Below, in pieces: positions 8,647-19,900 of a stretch of 21,771 nt of DNA (position 1 is its first letter; every line of letters begins with the position of its first letter). Source of the DNA: Pigoraptor chileana (lineage: Eukaryota; Opisthokonta; Filasterea). The position numbers were made by a program, and so were the translations under genes. The notes under the pieces were generated by a model. That model worked only from the letters and a program-made list of their open reading frames with translations. It was not told the DNA's origin and did no database searches. Location of the stretch: positions 1 through 21,771 of the forward strand of contig CALSCR010000233.1 of assembly GCA_943704495.1 (NCBI GenBank), given 5' to 3'.

Positions 8647-10495
8647 AACCGACAATCGCTGCAGCACACAGGGGGGCGGTGGTACTGGTGACACCAATCC
8701 TCGCGTGGACATCGTGGAAGTGCCTGATGACGTGGTGGAAGATCTCACAAGCGGCGGCCAGCGGCCATATATCCCGGGGAGGTCTGTTGTCATCCACCAG
8801 TCCGAGTCCTTTGGTGGCAATGCCGCAGTGCAGTCCGTCGTTGTCGTCGAGTTTGTCGACGACGCACCGCTGGTCGACTGCATCGACATCCTCCCCGGTG
8901 CATGTGTGGGCGATGCAGTGGCTGGCAGTGGCGGCGCCGGGGACAGGCAGCCTCCGGCGTCGCCGTCAGTGCTGAGGTTGAAGCCCACCATGGACAGTGA
9001 TCTGCGCTCGTCATCGATGCTGTCACTGAAGAGCCTCTCCCCTGGAGCTGTCAAGCGCTCCCTCGATGGCGTGGGACGCAACATAAAGGGGCTCGTGGCA
9101 CGTGACCGGTGGGTCGACGAGACGCTGCATGTGGATGCACCCGCTTCGCACGAGGACTTCAACGTTGACGCTGAGCGGCTGTTCAATTACGAAAACGACA
9201 ACGTGTGCTACGAATGGGCCGATAATGTTGGACGATGGGGCTGGCGCAAGTCGCTTGCATACTCGATGCTGACGTCACTGTGGATCATGTTTGTGTCGGT
9301 TGCAGTTGCCGTGTTCTTCACTGGCTACATGTTCCTGCAGTACTACACGCGGCTGCAATGCTTTTTCTACCCCCGGGCCCACTGGCCACTCGGCACGCAA
9401 TGGGTCGACACGTTTTTCACTGCACTGGAGACGTTCTTTCTACACATGGGGCATTACGCTCTCCTCGCGTGCATGTATGGACGACGACGTGTGCACACGA
9501 TATTTTGGATGAACTTGCTCATTGCAACGGCGGCATGTGTGTATGAAGTATCCTCACAACCGATCGGAACGCGGGGTACCTGGGTCACTTACATCCCGAA
9601 AGTGATCGTGATGCTGCTGACGTTCGTCGCCAACGGCTACAAGATGAGCCGTGCGCTGGTACCGCCGAGTGAGCCGCGCAAAGAGCGCATGCGCTGTGGC
9701 GTTGTGTTATGTGCACCTATCACGCTCGCTGTCGTCACCGGAATAGTGTTTGGCAAGCTTGCGATGCCGTTCTACGCGGACCCGCACACGACAGAGAAGG
9801 AGAAGTTGGCGATCACAATCGTCGCGCCAGCTTTCTTTGCCGTCTCCCAGGCGTTGTGTCGCATGTCTGCGGAGCGCTGTCGGTTCAACCATGCGGGGAC
9901 ATCCTATGTCCTTCTGCTCATACAACAGGGTCTGTCCGCAGCACTCTTGCGCATTCTACAGGCGGGCCTGCAGAACATGAGCGATGTTGTCATTATCGGC
10001 TTCTATTTTGGGGGACTGGGCATCGCCGACCGATCGACCATCATGCTGCGCGACGGTATTGCGTATATTGTGTTTCGGTGCGGTAAGCGGCTTCCGGGGG
10101 ACTTTTTTGCCATCCCACGCAGGCGACGCCTCATCGGGGACATTCTGATTGTCGATCTTTTTCTCGAGTACGCTGCAATTATGATAGGCAACAGCGTCGT
10201 CCTCGGGGTGCGCCTGGCATACATGTCGGACGGCGTGGACTCTGTGGGATCGTTTTTTGAGCGGACAGCCGTGCAGCTTGCCATCCAGTCAGTTGCGACG
10301 GCAATCTCCATCTACCTGTCTGGAGCGAGACAAAACTTGCCTGTGATGCGGTTATGGCGGCGCTTTTGGAAGGCGTATGCGGCCGTGATATCGCTTGTAA
10401 TTATTATGGGGGCATTCTATTTTTTGCAGCCACTCACACAGACAATACGCGAGAACATTGCGAAGGGAAATGCTGACCTGCCCTGCATATATTGA
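8567..10495 (+). CDS. Polytopic membrane protein of unrecognised family (642 aa, intronless)
   Basis: I do not recognise the family. Residues 1 to about 225 are soluble, acidic and Ser/Gly/Pro-rich, with no signal peptide. From about residue 232 there are roughly 11 hydrophobic segments (near 232-258, 283-304, 310-327, 343-360, 382-401, 415-435, 446-468, 472-490, 523-550, 560-580 and 599-620), with Arg/Lys-rich loops such as FAIPRRRRLIGD. The C-terminus is short. The start ATG at 8567 has A at -3 and G at +4. The transporter- or channel-like topology is seen only as hydrophobicity; no transport motif was recognised. The gene has no intron, unlike the two genes to its left. A partial copy of codons near the C-terminal end lies in its 3' flank. 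It could be a lineage-specific protein or a very diverged member of a known family. Confidence 0.85.
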   Translation: MDADGNALPGFVMSPRQRQADAVASDETDNRCSTQGGGGTGDTNPRVDIVEVPDDVVEDLTSGGQRPYIPGRSVVIHQSESFGGNAAVQSVVVVEFVDDAPLVDCIDILPGACVGDAVAGSGGAGDRQPPASPSVLRLKPTMDSDLRSSSMLSLKSLSPGAVKRSLDGVGRNIKGLVARDRWVDETLHVDAPASHEDFNVDAERLFNYENDNVCYEWADNVGRWGWRKSLAYSMLTSLWIMFVSVAVAVFFTGYMFLQYYTRLQCFFYPRAHWPLGTQWVDTFFTALETFFLHMGHYALLACMYGRRRVHTIFWMNLLIATAACVYEVSSQPIGTRGTWVTYIPKVIVMLLTFVANGYKMSRALVPPSEPRKERMRCGVVLCAPITLAVVTGIVFGKLAMPFYADPHTTEKEKLAITIVAPAFFAVSQALCRMSAERCRFNHAGTSYVLLLIQQGLSAALLRILQAGLQNMSDVVIIGFYFGGLGIADRSTIMLRDGIAYIVFRCGKRLPGDFFAIPRRRRLIGDILIVDLFLEYAAIMIGNSVVLGVRLAYMSDGVDSVGSFFERTAVQLAIQSVATAISIYLSGARQNLPVMRLWRRFWKAYAAVISLVIIMGAFYFLQPLTQTIRENIAKGNADLPCIY

Positions 10496-10773
10496 TTACC
10501 ACGCATATCTCGTAATGGTAACTCGATGGGTCTCCGACTCCGAATTTTTAGAAACTCTGCCGTACGTGTCGTCTGTTTGCTGCGTATGTCATCTACAATA
10601 TTCTTATTTATCATGTGTGTGCCATACATGACCCTCTGTGCCATATGTGACAGCCATAAATGTACATACAAGAAACAATTACACCCATGCTCATATACCG
10701 AACGCGTCGGGAGGTCTGCCAGTGGAAGAAAGACTATCCAACTCACATTCACGCGCTGACACACAAACACCAC

Positions 10774-10897
10774 GCGCCTGGCATACATGTCGGACGGCGT
10801 GGATTCTGTGGGATCGTCTTGAGCGGACAGCCGTGCAGCTTGACATCCAGCACAAATCTTGCCTATTGTGATGCGTGCATGGCGGCGCTTTTGGAAG
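10774..10897 (+). pseudogene. Decayed partial duplicate of the 3' part of the polytopic membrane-protein gene
   Basis: Sequence from GCGCCTGGCATACATGTCGG to GGCGGCGCTTTTGGAAG matches 10209-10372 of the gene just upstream, in the same orientation. The first block is nearly identical (one C/T change over about 40 bases). It then has a 2-bp shortening of a T run, which breaks the frame, and lacks about 45 bp of the parent in the middle before the match resumes. No start codon or full-length frame remains, so it is a non-coding relic of a small local duplication. The similarity may continue weakly to about 10950. Confidence 0.85.
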
Positions 10898-11603
10898 TTA
10901 CTCTGCGTGTGTCACAACCGCCTCTTCACACAGTGTGCGCCTGTATCTGCATGGCGACGGTTCTGACTACTGTTGTGGGCCAGTCCGTAGCAAGGGTTCT
11001 ATAATCGGGGTTCTCATAAAGGGTTCTGCGAACCAGTAAGGAATTGAGGTGCTGTCATGTACAAAATTGCGAGATATCGGCAGATCTGCGACGGAAGATG
11101 TACAATGGATTGAATGCACAGATAAGCAAATTGCATCTGCCATTGTGCACGCGTCCTATTTGCATCCTGAGCGAGTTGGACGGGCTTCGGGCTTCGCGGA
11201 TACCATAGCGCTGGTTTTACTTGCGACTTGGCATGCCGTGTGTGCATTCTATGTACCATCTCAAACCTAGATTCGCCGTGGGCTCGCCCGAATGGTACCG
11301 AATGGTATTTGCCAACATATACACGCACTACGGAAGCTTTGTGCTGCGCGTGAGAGTGCGGTCTTCTGTCAGTGCCTGTATTCACAGGAAGTGATTGAGT
11401 TACCGCGGTTCGCTTTTTTTTCTAATGTCGCACAATCCGCCCACTGTGAGGTCGACTTTGGTTGTTTGTGCCACTTCGTTCCTGGGGCATACGGCCTCGC
11501 TGTTCCAGTCGTGTCACGCATCCCCGCCGTCTCACGTCACTGCTGCTTTCACAATGCGCACTCGCGTCACTTTGCATAGGTCGTGAACCGTAACAGCGAA
11601 ATG

Positions 11604-11611
11604 TATATAAA
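11604..11611 (+). promoter_or_regulatory. TATA box of the secreted two-repeat protein gene
   Basis: TATATAAA lies 167 nt upstream of the ATG at 11778. A start about 30 nt downstream would give a leader of roughly 140 nt. It is the only well-formed TATA box placed upstream of a gene in this window. Confidence 0.6.
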
Positions 11612-11777
11612 CGTGCTATATCGCTCAGCTAAACTAATTATCCATTCCTTCGTGTTTCAAGTCCTTCAAGTCCAACACTGTATTGAATTGAAACTGCTTG
11701 CATTAACCATATCTGGTGAGGATTGTGATCTATCCAGCGTTGGCGTCAACCATTGTAATCTATCTCAACAGACAAAG

Positions 11778-12776
11778 ATGGCGCGAGGAGAGTTTGCGGC
11801 ATTGCTGGCGGTTGCGTGCTTCGCCGCTGTTCTCTGTGCGGTACCGTCGGACGCTCAAACCCCCACCCCAACAAAGCCCAAGAATCAGACGCTCGGTTTC
11901 TGCATCTGGGAAGACAAGAAGGCCTATATTTACAATGTGGTTGCGTCGGTGGGTTGCATCCAGCGTCCTGACACATACGAGACGGCCACCCTGGTGAACG
12001 GGGACGTGACGCTCACGCAGGTTGGCAAGATGGACTACGTCGAGGCATACGCGGCGGTGGACACGCAAAACACATTCAGCTGCAGCGGATACATTGGCGT
12101 GATCGAGTGCACGCAGCGCGACGGCAGCCCGGTGCCCAACGTGGCCGCCCCCAACCGCACGGACCTTCCGCCGCCCGTGCCGACGACCCGCCCAATCAAC
12201 CGCACCCTCGGTTTTTGCGATTGGGGATACGGCGTGATTAGTGTGCGCAACCTCAAGGATGAGATCAAGTGCGTCCAGCGTGTGGACACGTTCGACATAG
12301 GAGCACCGATCAATGGCACCCTTGTGTTCCAGAACGCGCCCCTCCAGGTTGACTATGTCGAGGCCTACGGGGCCATCAACACTGAGAGCGTGCGCAGCTG
12401 CAGCAACTACATTGGGGTGGTCACGTGCACTGCAGTGGGGTCGCCGGTGGTCCCTGTCCCCAGCACAACCATCACCCCCCCGCGCCAGACCAGCGCCGCC
12501 GCCATTTCCTCCTCTGCAAGCAGTAGCCAGAGCGCCGCACAGCCCCCGCCTTCGCAGCAGGCATCCAGCGCCCCTGCGGCATCGCGCTCGTCCTCACCAT
12601 CCAACGCATCCACCGGCGTGCCGCGGCCCCCGGTTGCAACAAGCGACGGCGCCGCAGGAGGCGACGTCGAGCCCACCAACACCGACTCGGTGTCGGCGCA
12701 GAACAGCGCCACGAGCGCCGGCCTGTCGCTGGCTGCAGTCGCCGCGGGAATGATTGTCCTTGCCGCGATGGTGTGA
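11778..12776 (+). CDS. Secreted, probably GPI-anchored protein with two tandem four-cysteine domains (332 aa)
   Basis: The start at 11778 has good context (AAAGATGG) and gives a signal peptide (residues 1-26, cleavage likely SDA|QT); the frame is open further upstream but through the TATA box. Two homologous domains follow, about 36-112 and 141-218. Both begin N(Q/R)TLGFC and end (S/N)YIGV(I/V)(E/T)CT. Cysteines are C42, C60, C102, C111 and C147, C165, C208, C217; the spacings of 18, 42-43 and 9 residues are conserved, as is DYVEAY(A/G)A. N-glycosylation sequons occur at 36, 126, 141 and 179. Residues about 220-310 are a Ser/Thr/Pro/Ala-rich, mucin-like stalk. The protein ends in a hydrophobic tail (LSLAAVAAGMIVLAAMV) with no charged residue after it, typical of a GPI-attachment signal. 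It is probably an external surface protein. I do not recognise the repeated domain. The gene is intronless. Confidence 0.87.
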   Translation: MARGEFAALLAVACFAAVLCAVPSDAQTPTPTKPKNQTLGFCIWEDKKAYIYNVVASVGCIQRPDTYETATLVNGDVTLTQVGKMDYVEAYAAVDTQNTFSCSGYIGVIECTQRDGSPVPNVAAPNRTDLPPPVPTTRPINRTLGFCDWGYGVISVRNLKDEIKCVQRVDTFDIGAPINGTLVFQNAPLQVDYVEAYGAINTESVRSCSNYIGVVTCTAVGSPVVPVPSTTITPPRQTSAAAISSSASSSQSAAQPPPSQQASSAPAASRSSSPSNASTGVPRPPVATSDGAAGGDVEPTNTDSVSAQNSATSAGLSLAAVAAGMIVLAAMV

Positions 12777-13995
12777 TCTGGGCACAAGGTCTCGCAGTTA
12801 TTATAACGTGCTCGGTGGCCAATTCTTTCGACATTGCGTTACTGCTGTAACACGCTCGCCAATAAGGTGATTGTGGTTTTTTTCGTGTTTATGAGTTGAG
12901 TCACGCCGTGTCGTTTTGGATTCAGTCCCTAGAGTGGTCTTCATGCATTGTTCACCCGGCTGAACCAGTTGAATGCAGAGAATAAAAATTAAATTCGACG
13001 CCACGTCAGAAAATGTCGTCTGGAGAACAGAGTGAGCTGAAATGGCCGTCGTGTGATAAGTTTCACGATGTGCGCCTCTCTGACTGCACCGGACATCTGC
13101 GGCCGAACTGTATGTCAGCTCGAAGTGATTCGGAAGACGTCATGGCCACTGTGCGCCCATATCAGTGTGAGAAACGGATTGGCCCGGGACGATGCCGTGT
13201 CCTTGCATCACTGCGGCCGTACTGAAGAAGCCTTTGCCAGCAACATTCTGTTGGTCATTAATGACTGCAATGGTGACCATCGTAGCCTCCGCAGGGCGAT
13301 ACTGTTGTTGTTATGATCGCCCTGTGCCCGGCGTCAGCAGTGGACCAGTGTCACTCACACCCGGCCGCTGCAGAGCGGTTGCAGTACTACTGCGCTGCCG
13401 CCGGCGCACTCGGACCAGTCTTGACTGATCGGGCAGGCTTCCTAATCGGGCGTCCCTGTTTCGGCCTGACTGTGTCCGCACTCGCAGTGCAGATTCGGCA
13501 GGGTGTGGCCGCGGCAGTTAATTTGCAGGGGGTGGAATTTCGTGCCATTTTGCAGGCCATCTCTAGTTCACCGCGCCGAATGAGCCCCGCGTCATTGGAA
13601 AGAACCAACAGACTCACACACCATAGACAGAGTGTATTCAGAGAGGGAGAGCAGGCAGTAGTAATACCGCATCCGGCACCCCCTCTCCTTCCCAGACAAC
13701 ACGCGCTCTTTTGCCTTCTTGGCCCTTCTCTATTTCAGTCCACGCTCTTAAACACCATACCAGTGAAACATCCGACTCGTGTGTAACCGACCGTGAATTT
13801 GTTTTGGTTCATTTGTTTTGATTCACCAATGAGAATCAGTGCTTCTGAATTGTCGCACTGTCCAGCCAAGAGTGACTGTGGGGTTCGCGGCCTTTTCAGG
13901 TCGCAGCGCGCCCTCGATTTAATGCGCAATACTCCGCCCTTCGTGTGACATTTGGGGCATTTTTGCGGTTGATGGTCCGCGCATCTGCCAAAGAG
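12777..13995. other. Intergenic region between the secreted-protein and giant receptor genes
   Basis: This 1.2-kb stretch holds a poly(A) signal for the left gene and presumably the promoter and leader of the right gene. The longest plus-strand frame (ATG 13313 to 13786, 157 codons) shows no recognisable motif, no hydrophobic pattern and no conserved-looking composition, so I do not call it a gene. No TATA box, RNA gene or repeat array was seen. Confidence 0.55.
12981..12986 (+). terminator. Candidate poly(A) signal AATAAA for the secreted-protein gene
   Basis: AATAAA, within GAATAAAAATTAAA, lies 205 nt after the stop codon at 12776 and is the first canonical hexamer downstream. This implies a 3' untranslated region of about 230 nt. 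Confidence 0.55.
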
Positions 13996-16900
13996 ATGAA
14001 CCCTCGGCACCGTCGGCGGGCACGGCGGCAATCAGCATTGAAAATGTATTGTGCGCTTGTGACAGCGGCCCTCTTTGCCATTGCCCGTGTCCCTGGGCAC
14101 GTGGAGGCGCAGTCTGCAGAATGGTTGTCGTCGCGGGCGATATCTGCGCGCGGCGACAATGGCGTTCTGCGCTTCCTCAGCATGCACTTTGCCGATGTCG
14201 ATGGGGATGGGGACCTGGACATTGTGTATCACTCACAGCTGCCATACCCGCGTCCGTTCCGCTCTATTGGGTGGCTTGAAAAGAAGGTCGTGGTGTGTGC
14301 GGACGGCGCATCCGACGCGGCGTGCTCCGGCGGGTTTGCTGAACCGCGCCCCATTGCGACGGAGATCAACTATGCTCTGAAGGAGACCAAGGACAGCGTC
14401 ACGGCGCACGTGGAGGCCTTTCCCAGCCTCTTTCACGTGGGCGACGTCGACGGAGACGGGCTGCCGGACATCGTCTTTTCCGCCCAGGAGACGATGAGCG
14501 GTAGGCTGCCGAATGATACGCGCTCATTCAGCGTGGAAGGAATGCCGGCCGTCTTTTTGATGCGCAATCTCGGCGGCGGCGTTTATTCGGACCGTCTGCT
14601 CGTCGACCTCTACCCTAGCCACACTGGCGCCACGTGCCTGCCGCGCATCACGACCCACGGCAGTGCCCCGGCCATTGCCGTTGCATGCGAAATCGGCGGC
14701 TTTGGAACGCCCGCCTTTGTTGCGCTGTACACGCCACAGTCCCCGTCGTCCCCGTCGTCCTCGGCGCCGTACGCACTGGGCACCGTGGGCGGCGCCGCTC
14801 TCCTGACGAATGCGGAGGCTGTCGTCGCGCGCCAATTCAAGCGCCTATCTAATTTTGACCGCACTCTGATTGTGAAGGCGCGGGATCTCATTGCCCCTGC
14901 GGACCGCATCGACGGTCTGTCGTTCAAAATGTTCGTCGCGGGCCTTTCGCTGTCATCGCTGCCCCAGACGCAGTTTATTTATTTGGGCGCCGAGGTGAAT
15001 CTCCCCCCCTTTTCTGCTCTGAGCGTGCGCGCCTTTTATGAAACGTCGCCCAATGGCGGTGCGTGGAGCAATGTGACGCTTGCGGGAACGGATGAGTTAT
15101 CTGCCCTGAGCCAGCTATGCGGGTCTGGCACGGCGTCGTTTCTGCTCGCCGACGTCAACAGCGATGGACTGCCTGACCTTGTTGCCCACGGAACCAAGGA
15201 CAGCGCCATATTGGGCTTGTACTGGATGGAGAACACTGGGAGCGCCCCGTTTGGGCAACCGCGGCGTCTCCTGGCAACGCCAAAACCAGTAATCGACGCA
15301 CTCGTCGTGGACCTTGACGGCGACAGCATCCGAGATCTCGCGTACGTGACGCAGGATGGTGCCTATGTGCTGTATGGCGGCGCGAGGGGCATTGCCGCTG
15401 CAGAGGCATCGCATTCCGACGCGGTGCTTGTCGCGGCGGGGCTGATAGGCACGCTCCAGCTGTCCGTGGAGGACATCGACGCCGATGGGAAGGCCGACCT
15501 CTTTGTGCTGTCGTCCGCAACGGGCGTCGCAGTACTCAACAAGCGCGACTCGTCGTTTGGCGAGCCGTTGGCGGCGTTTGTGGGGGCGAGTGCCACGGGA
15601 ACCGACGCGGGACCACCGGGTGCCGCCCCAAGCGACGCCGACTTTGCCGGATTTGTCGCTGAGATAGACATTAACGGCGACGGTCTCACAGACGTTGTGT
15701 ATGGGGCAATGAGCTCGACCGACGTGGCTCGGACGCTGTCGGAGCCCGACGGAGTCCTCCCGCGCCTCTTTGCGCGCGTGCGTTCTGCTGAGAACGGCAC
15801 GCTTGGTGAGGCCTTTTTGCTCACGGATGACAACGAGCTGAGCGCGCCGTACAGTGGCAGCGCGCGCGTGGCAGACAGGCTCGTCGGTCCCTTTATGGTG
15901 AGAGACGTCACTGGAGACGGCAACGCTGACCTTGTTGCAATTGGACAGCGGACTATCGGGGCGCATTCCAGCAGTTACGCCTATGTTGTTTCGTACAATG
16001 CATCGGCGCCCCTGCACGACCCCACCCGCTCGGATGTGCGCGTCTCGACTGCGCAGCACCCCGTCAGCGTCGAGGGCTATGCGTCTGTGGCACTCGGTGA
16101 CATTGATGGGGACGGCATGCCCGATCTTCTTTCTGCCGGATCATCGCAGCAGGTGTTTTTGCACAGGAACCGCCTCGCGCTGCGACCGTCGTTCGACTAT
16201 GCGTCACACTGGGACGAGGCCGTCGTCGCGCAGAGGAGAAGGAACGAGAGCGGGTTCGAGTACGCCGGCGTGCTGCTCACCACGGCCATTCCCATCGCCA
16301 TTGCCAGCATCGCCAGCGGACGGTTCAATTCGACTGCGAACGGCGGCACAGGCGATGACGTCGCCGTCGCCGTCCAGCAGGTTGGCATCTACGTCTACAC
16401 AAACACGGATGGGAAAGGCAGCCTCGACGCCGGCGTGCTTGTGGCCCCCGGCGATTTTGGTGCACTGCGGGTTGGTCGGTTCACGCCGTCGCCAACACTC
16501 GGCCTGGTTGCGTTTTCGCAGCTCGTGCCGGGGATAGTGCTTGTCACGCGCAGGGAGGGTGCGTCGTTCATGACGCGTCTGTCCATCCCAAGCAGTCTCA
16601 CGACGGTGGACTTTCTCTCTGTCGCGGACCTCAACATGGATGGCGCCGATGACATTGTGGCGGGCGCATGCGATTACGGCACGGGAACACTCGCGGGCCT
16701 TGTGTGGCTCGAGAACGGCGGCGGTGGCACGCGGTGGACAGAGCATGCGATTGCGTTTGGGACGTCGGACAAGTGCAACGGCTTCAGTGGGATAGATGCA
16801 TACACATACGCCACAGCCCTGCGCATCGACGGTGATCCCTTTCCTGACATTCTGTACTCGTTTGGGACGGAGGCATATGGGGTTCCTCGTTTCGCCACGG

Positions 16901-19900
16901 CCACGTGGCGCCGCAATCTTGGCAAGACTGTGGATGTTGTAGCGGTGAACAGCGCCCTACCGTCCACTCTCATAAGCGGGCTGGCGTGCACTGACAGCGG
17001 CAGTGGCAGTGGTAGTGGCAGTGGTAGTGGCGCGGTTGGATGGGCAGACATGGTGTCGCAGGCGGGGCTTCCTTCATGCTTCCACTCGCTGAAAGATGCA
17101 GTAGACTCTCTCCGCGTGACTTTTGCGCCATACATTCTCGTGCGTGTGTGGGCGGGCGTCTACACTGGCTCTCTGTCGATCAACACGGCGCGCCAGGTTA
17201 CACTCATCGGCATGGACGCCGCCGCTGCCCCTTTTAACGCCGCTAAGAAATCCACTCACATTCTCGGCGTGGACTCGTCTGCGGAGCCCTTGCCCGTCCA
17301 CCCGAGCGTCTCGGTAGTCGGTCGCCTGAGCATCAAGGCGGGTTCCCGCGTCCGCGTTGTGGGCATTGGCTTTGTGCAGGGAGACACCGCGCCTTTTGCT
17401 GGCGACGGCGGTCTGCTGCATGTCGACGCACTCGCCTCGGTTGCCGTCGAGCGGTCGTCGTTTCGCGGAGGCAGTGCTGTGTCTGGCGGGGGCGGGTGCG
17501 CATATGCCGAAGGCGCTGCTGTCTCCTTCACGGATGTGTCGTTTGAGCGGTGTGCGGCAGGGGCAAGCGGAGGCGCCCTTCACGTTCTCAATCCGTTGCT
17601 CCTGGTCCTCGGCCGCGCGCTGTTTGTGAACAACACGGCGGGTGTGCACGGCGGAGGCCTCTTTATTGCCAGCACTGGCGGCGATGGCGCGGCGGGTGTT
17701 GCGTCTCTTGGGATCACGCTCACCGGAAAGGTCGCATTCCTGTCGAACGCGGCGGTTGCGGGTGGTGGTGGCATATTTCATACTCCGCTGCTTGGCAACG
17801 CGGCGCTGTTTGTTGCCGCGCGCCAGGGCAACGGCACCCTGACCGATGAAGCCGGCCTGTTTGCTCACTCGTTCACTAATAACACTGCCGACTATTCGAG
17901 CGATGTGGGCACTCCTGCGACTACCCTCGTCGTCACCCGGCGGCCGTCCGGACTGCGCGCCGGTGCTGCGCCGGCAACAAACGACCTTCTCACGATCGTA
18001 TGCAAGGACTCGTATGGCTCTGTGGTGCGTGGGCGCGCCACCGACGTGATGACGGTGGCTGCGTCACTTGCCACTGCGCCCGACGGGACTGCGGTCGCTG
18101 TTGTGGGCTCTGCCGTAGCTACGCGCCGCCCCGGATCAAGCGAGTTTCAGGCAGCGGACCTCCGCCTGCGGTCGAATGTGGCGCGCGTGAACGTCACTCT
18201 GTCGCTCTCAGCCACCGTCGCCGACCCTGCGCTCGCCGCCTCGTCCTCTGCGGCGCTGCTGCTGTCAAAGCGCGATGCGACGTCCTCTTCAAATGGCGGG
18301 TTTGTGTCTGTCATCTCCAGCTCCGTTGTTGTGTCTCTTGCCGCGTGCGGTGCCGGGAATGCCATTATCGAGGGCATGTGCTCCCCTTGTCCAGAGGGGA
18401 CGTCGAACCCTCTCAGTGACGGAGCGTGCATGCAATGCGCACCAGGAACACAGGCGTCCGGGCTGGGCAACCAGGCATGCCGGCCGTGCGCGCGCGGTGC
18501 GGTGCAGGCGGACAAGGGGGCGGATCTATGTGTCGAGTGCCCCGGTGGCACATATGCGAACGACAACAGCACGTTGTGTCTCGCATGTCCCGAGGGCGGC
18601 GTCGTCTGCCAGGGGGGGGAACTCAATTTTCTCGAGGACTTTTGGCACTCGCCCGGCCCCGTCTCTCCTTCAACGCATTTCCACAGATGCAAAACTAATG
18701 GCATATGTCTGCTGAGAGGAATAGATGATGTTGACCAGAGCGTCCCGGTGGGTTTCCGCGGGGACGAGCGGGCGACCGGCGAGGTGTACTGCACCAAGGG
18801 GCATACGGGGCCGCTGTGCGCGGTGTGTGAGGATGGATACGCGGCGCGGCAGGACTTGTGCCACGAGTGCTGGTCGCAGCGTGCGTCTTGGGTCGTGACC
18901 GTGCTCCTTGGCATTGCGGCGGCGCTCGTGTGCGTCTTCTTCCTCCGCCAAAACAGAACAAACAGATCTCGCCTGTCTGGACTCGCCCGCGAGCTTGTCA
19001 ATCACGTGCAGATGCTTGCAATCATCAAGAACTTCCAGGCGCGCACATTCGGCACATTCCGCGATGTCGTCGGGTGGACCGACTCGTCGGGCGTCGGGCT
19101 GTTTGACGTGCAGCCGATTCAGTGCGCCCTCGGATGGAGCTACTACCAGCGGTGGGCGTTCTACATTTCGTGTCCACTCATTGGCGTGGCTATCCCCGCC
19201 CTCTTCTTTCTCGGTAAGCGCGCGATAAGCAGGTATAACATCAGGTTTCCAAACGGCGGAGAAGGCATCTTCTCCCGCAAAATGGCCGGGGGACGCCGCC
19301 ACTCATCTTCGCGCGGCTCCACCTCCAATGGCGAGGCATATGCCTTGTCTGCGAGCAACACCGGCAGAGCTACCACAGCGTCATCGGCCCTGAGCGTTTC
19401 GTCGTCCCTATGGTCGGGCGCTGAGAAGGGAGCCCTGTCGGCGTCGGCGTCGGCTGCGTCGGCCGCGGCAATGCTCCCACGGGGACGTCGGGACTCTGCG
19501 GCGGCGGCGGGCAGCCTGACTGCCTCTGAGGCGCGATATTCGGCGCCAAAGCCGCTGCAGTTCAATCGCTTTTTCTCTGCTGTCGTCCTGCTCGAGTTCC
19601 TCATGTACACGAGCATTGCGACGGAGGTGCTGAGTGTGTTTCGGTGCTATTCGCCCGCAATCGACGGCGTCAGCTATCTGTGGGCGGACTTTTCCGTCAC
19701 GTGCGGCGGCGGGCGGCACACTGCGGCTGTGGTCGTCGGTGCAATCGCCGTGGCAATCTACGTCATCGGCATTCCGTTTCTCGGTGTATACACTGTGTAT
19801 AGGCACCGCAAGGAGCTGTCCAACCGAAACGCCCTGGAGCGGTACGGTTTTCTCTATGCGGGATATCGCGCGTCAAATCCGTGTCCATACTGGGAAGCAA

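Larger units (their letters stand above)
10496..11777. other. Intergenic region with a gene fragment and the TATA box of the next gene
   Basis: This stretch of 1282 bases has no convincing gene. It holds the 3' flank of the membrane-protein gene, a decayed copy of part of that gene (10774-10897), and from about 11604 the promoter and leader of the secreted-protein gene. The rest, about 10900-11600, shows no recognisable coding, RNA or repeat feature. Confidence 0.6.

Noticed and set aside
11407-11421. GGTTCG followed by a T run, resembling a tRNA B box and Pol III terminator
   Set aside because: The rest of the B box and any A box or cloverleaf pairing upstream are missing.
11583-11777. N-terminal extension of the secreted protein by 65 codons
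   Set aside because: The frame is open by chance. The first codon is GTG, the extension overlaps the TATA box, and the ATG at 11778 is followed directly by a signal peptide.
13313-13786. 157-codon frame between the secreted-protein and giant genes
   Set aside because: It starts with ATG but shows no motif, signal peptide, membrane segment or family resemblance. It could be a young gene, but nothing in the sequence supports it.
15115-16059. Long antisense frame of 314 codons inside the giant receptor gene
   Set aside because: GC-rich coding sequence commonly opens antisense frames; the plus-strand frame has ten recognisable Ca2+-loop motifs, the antisense has none.
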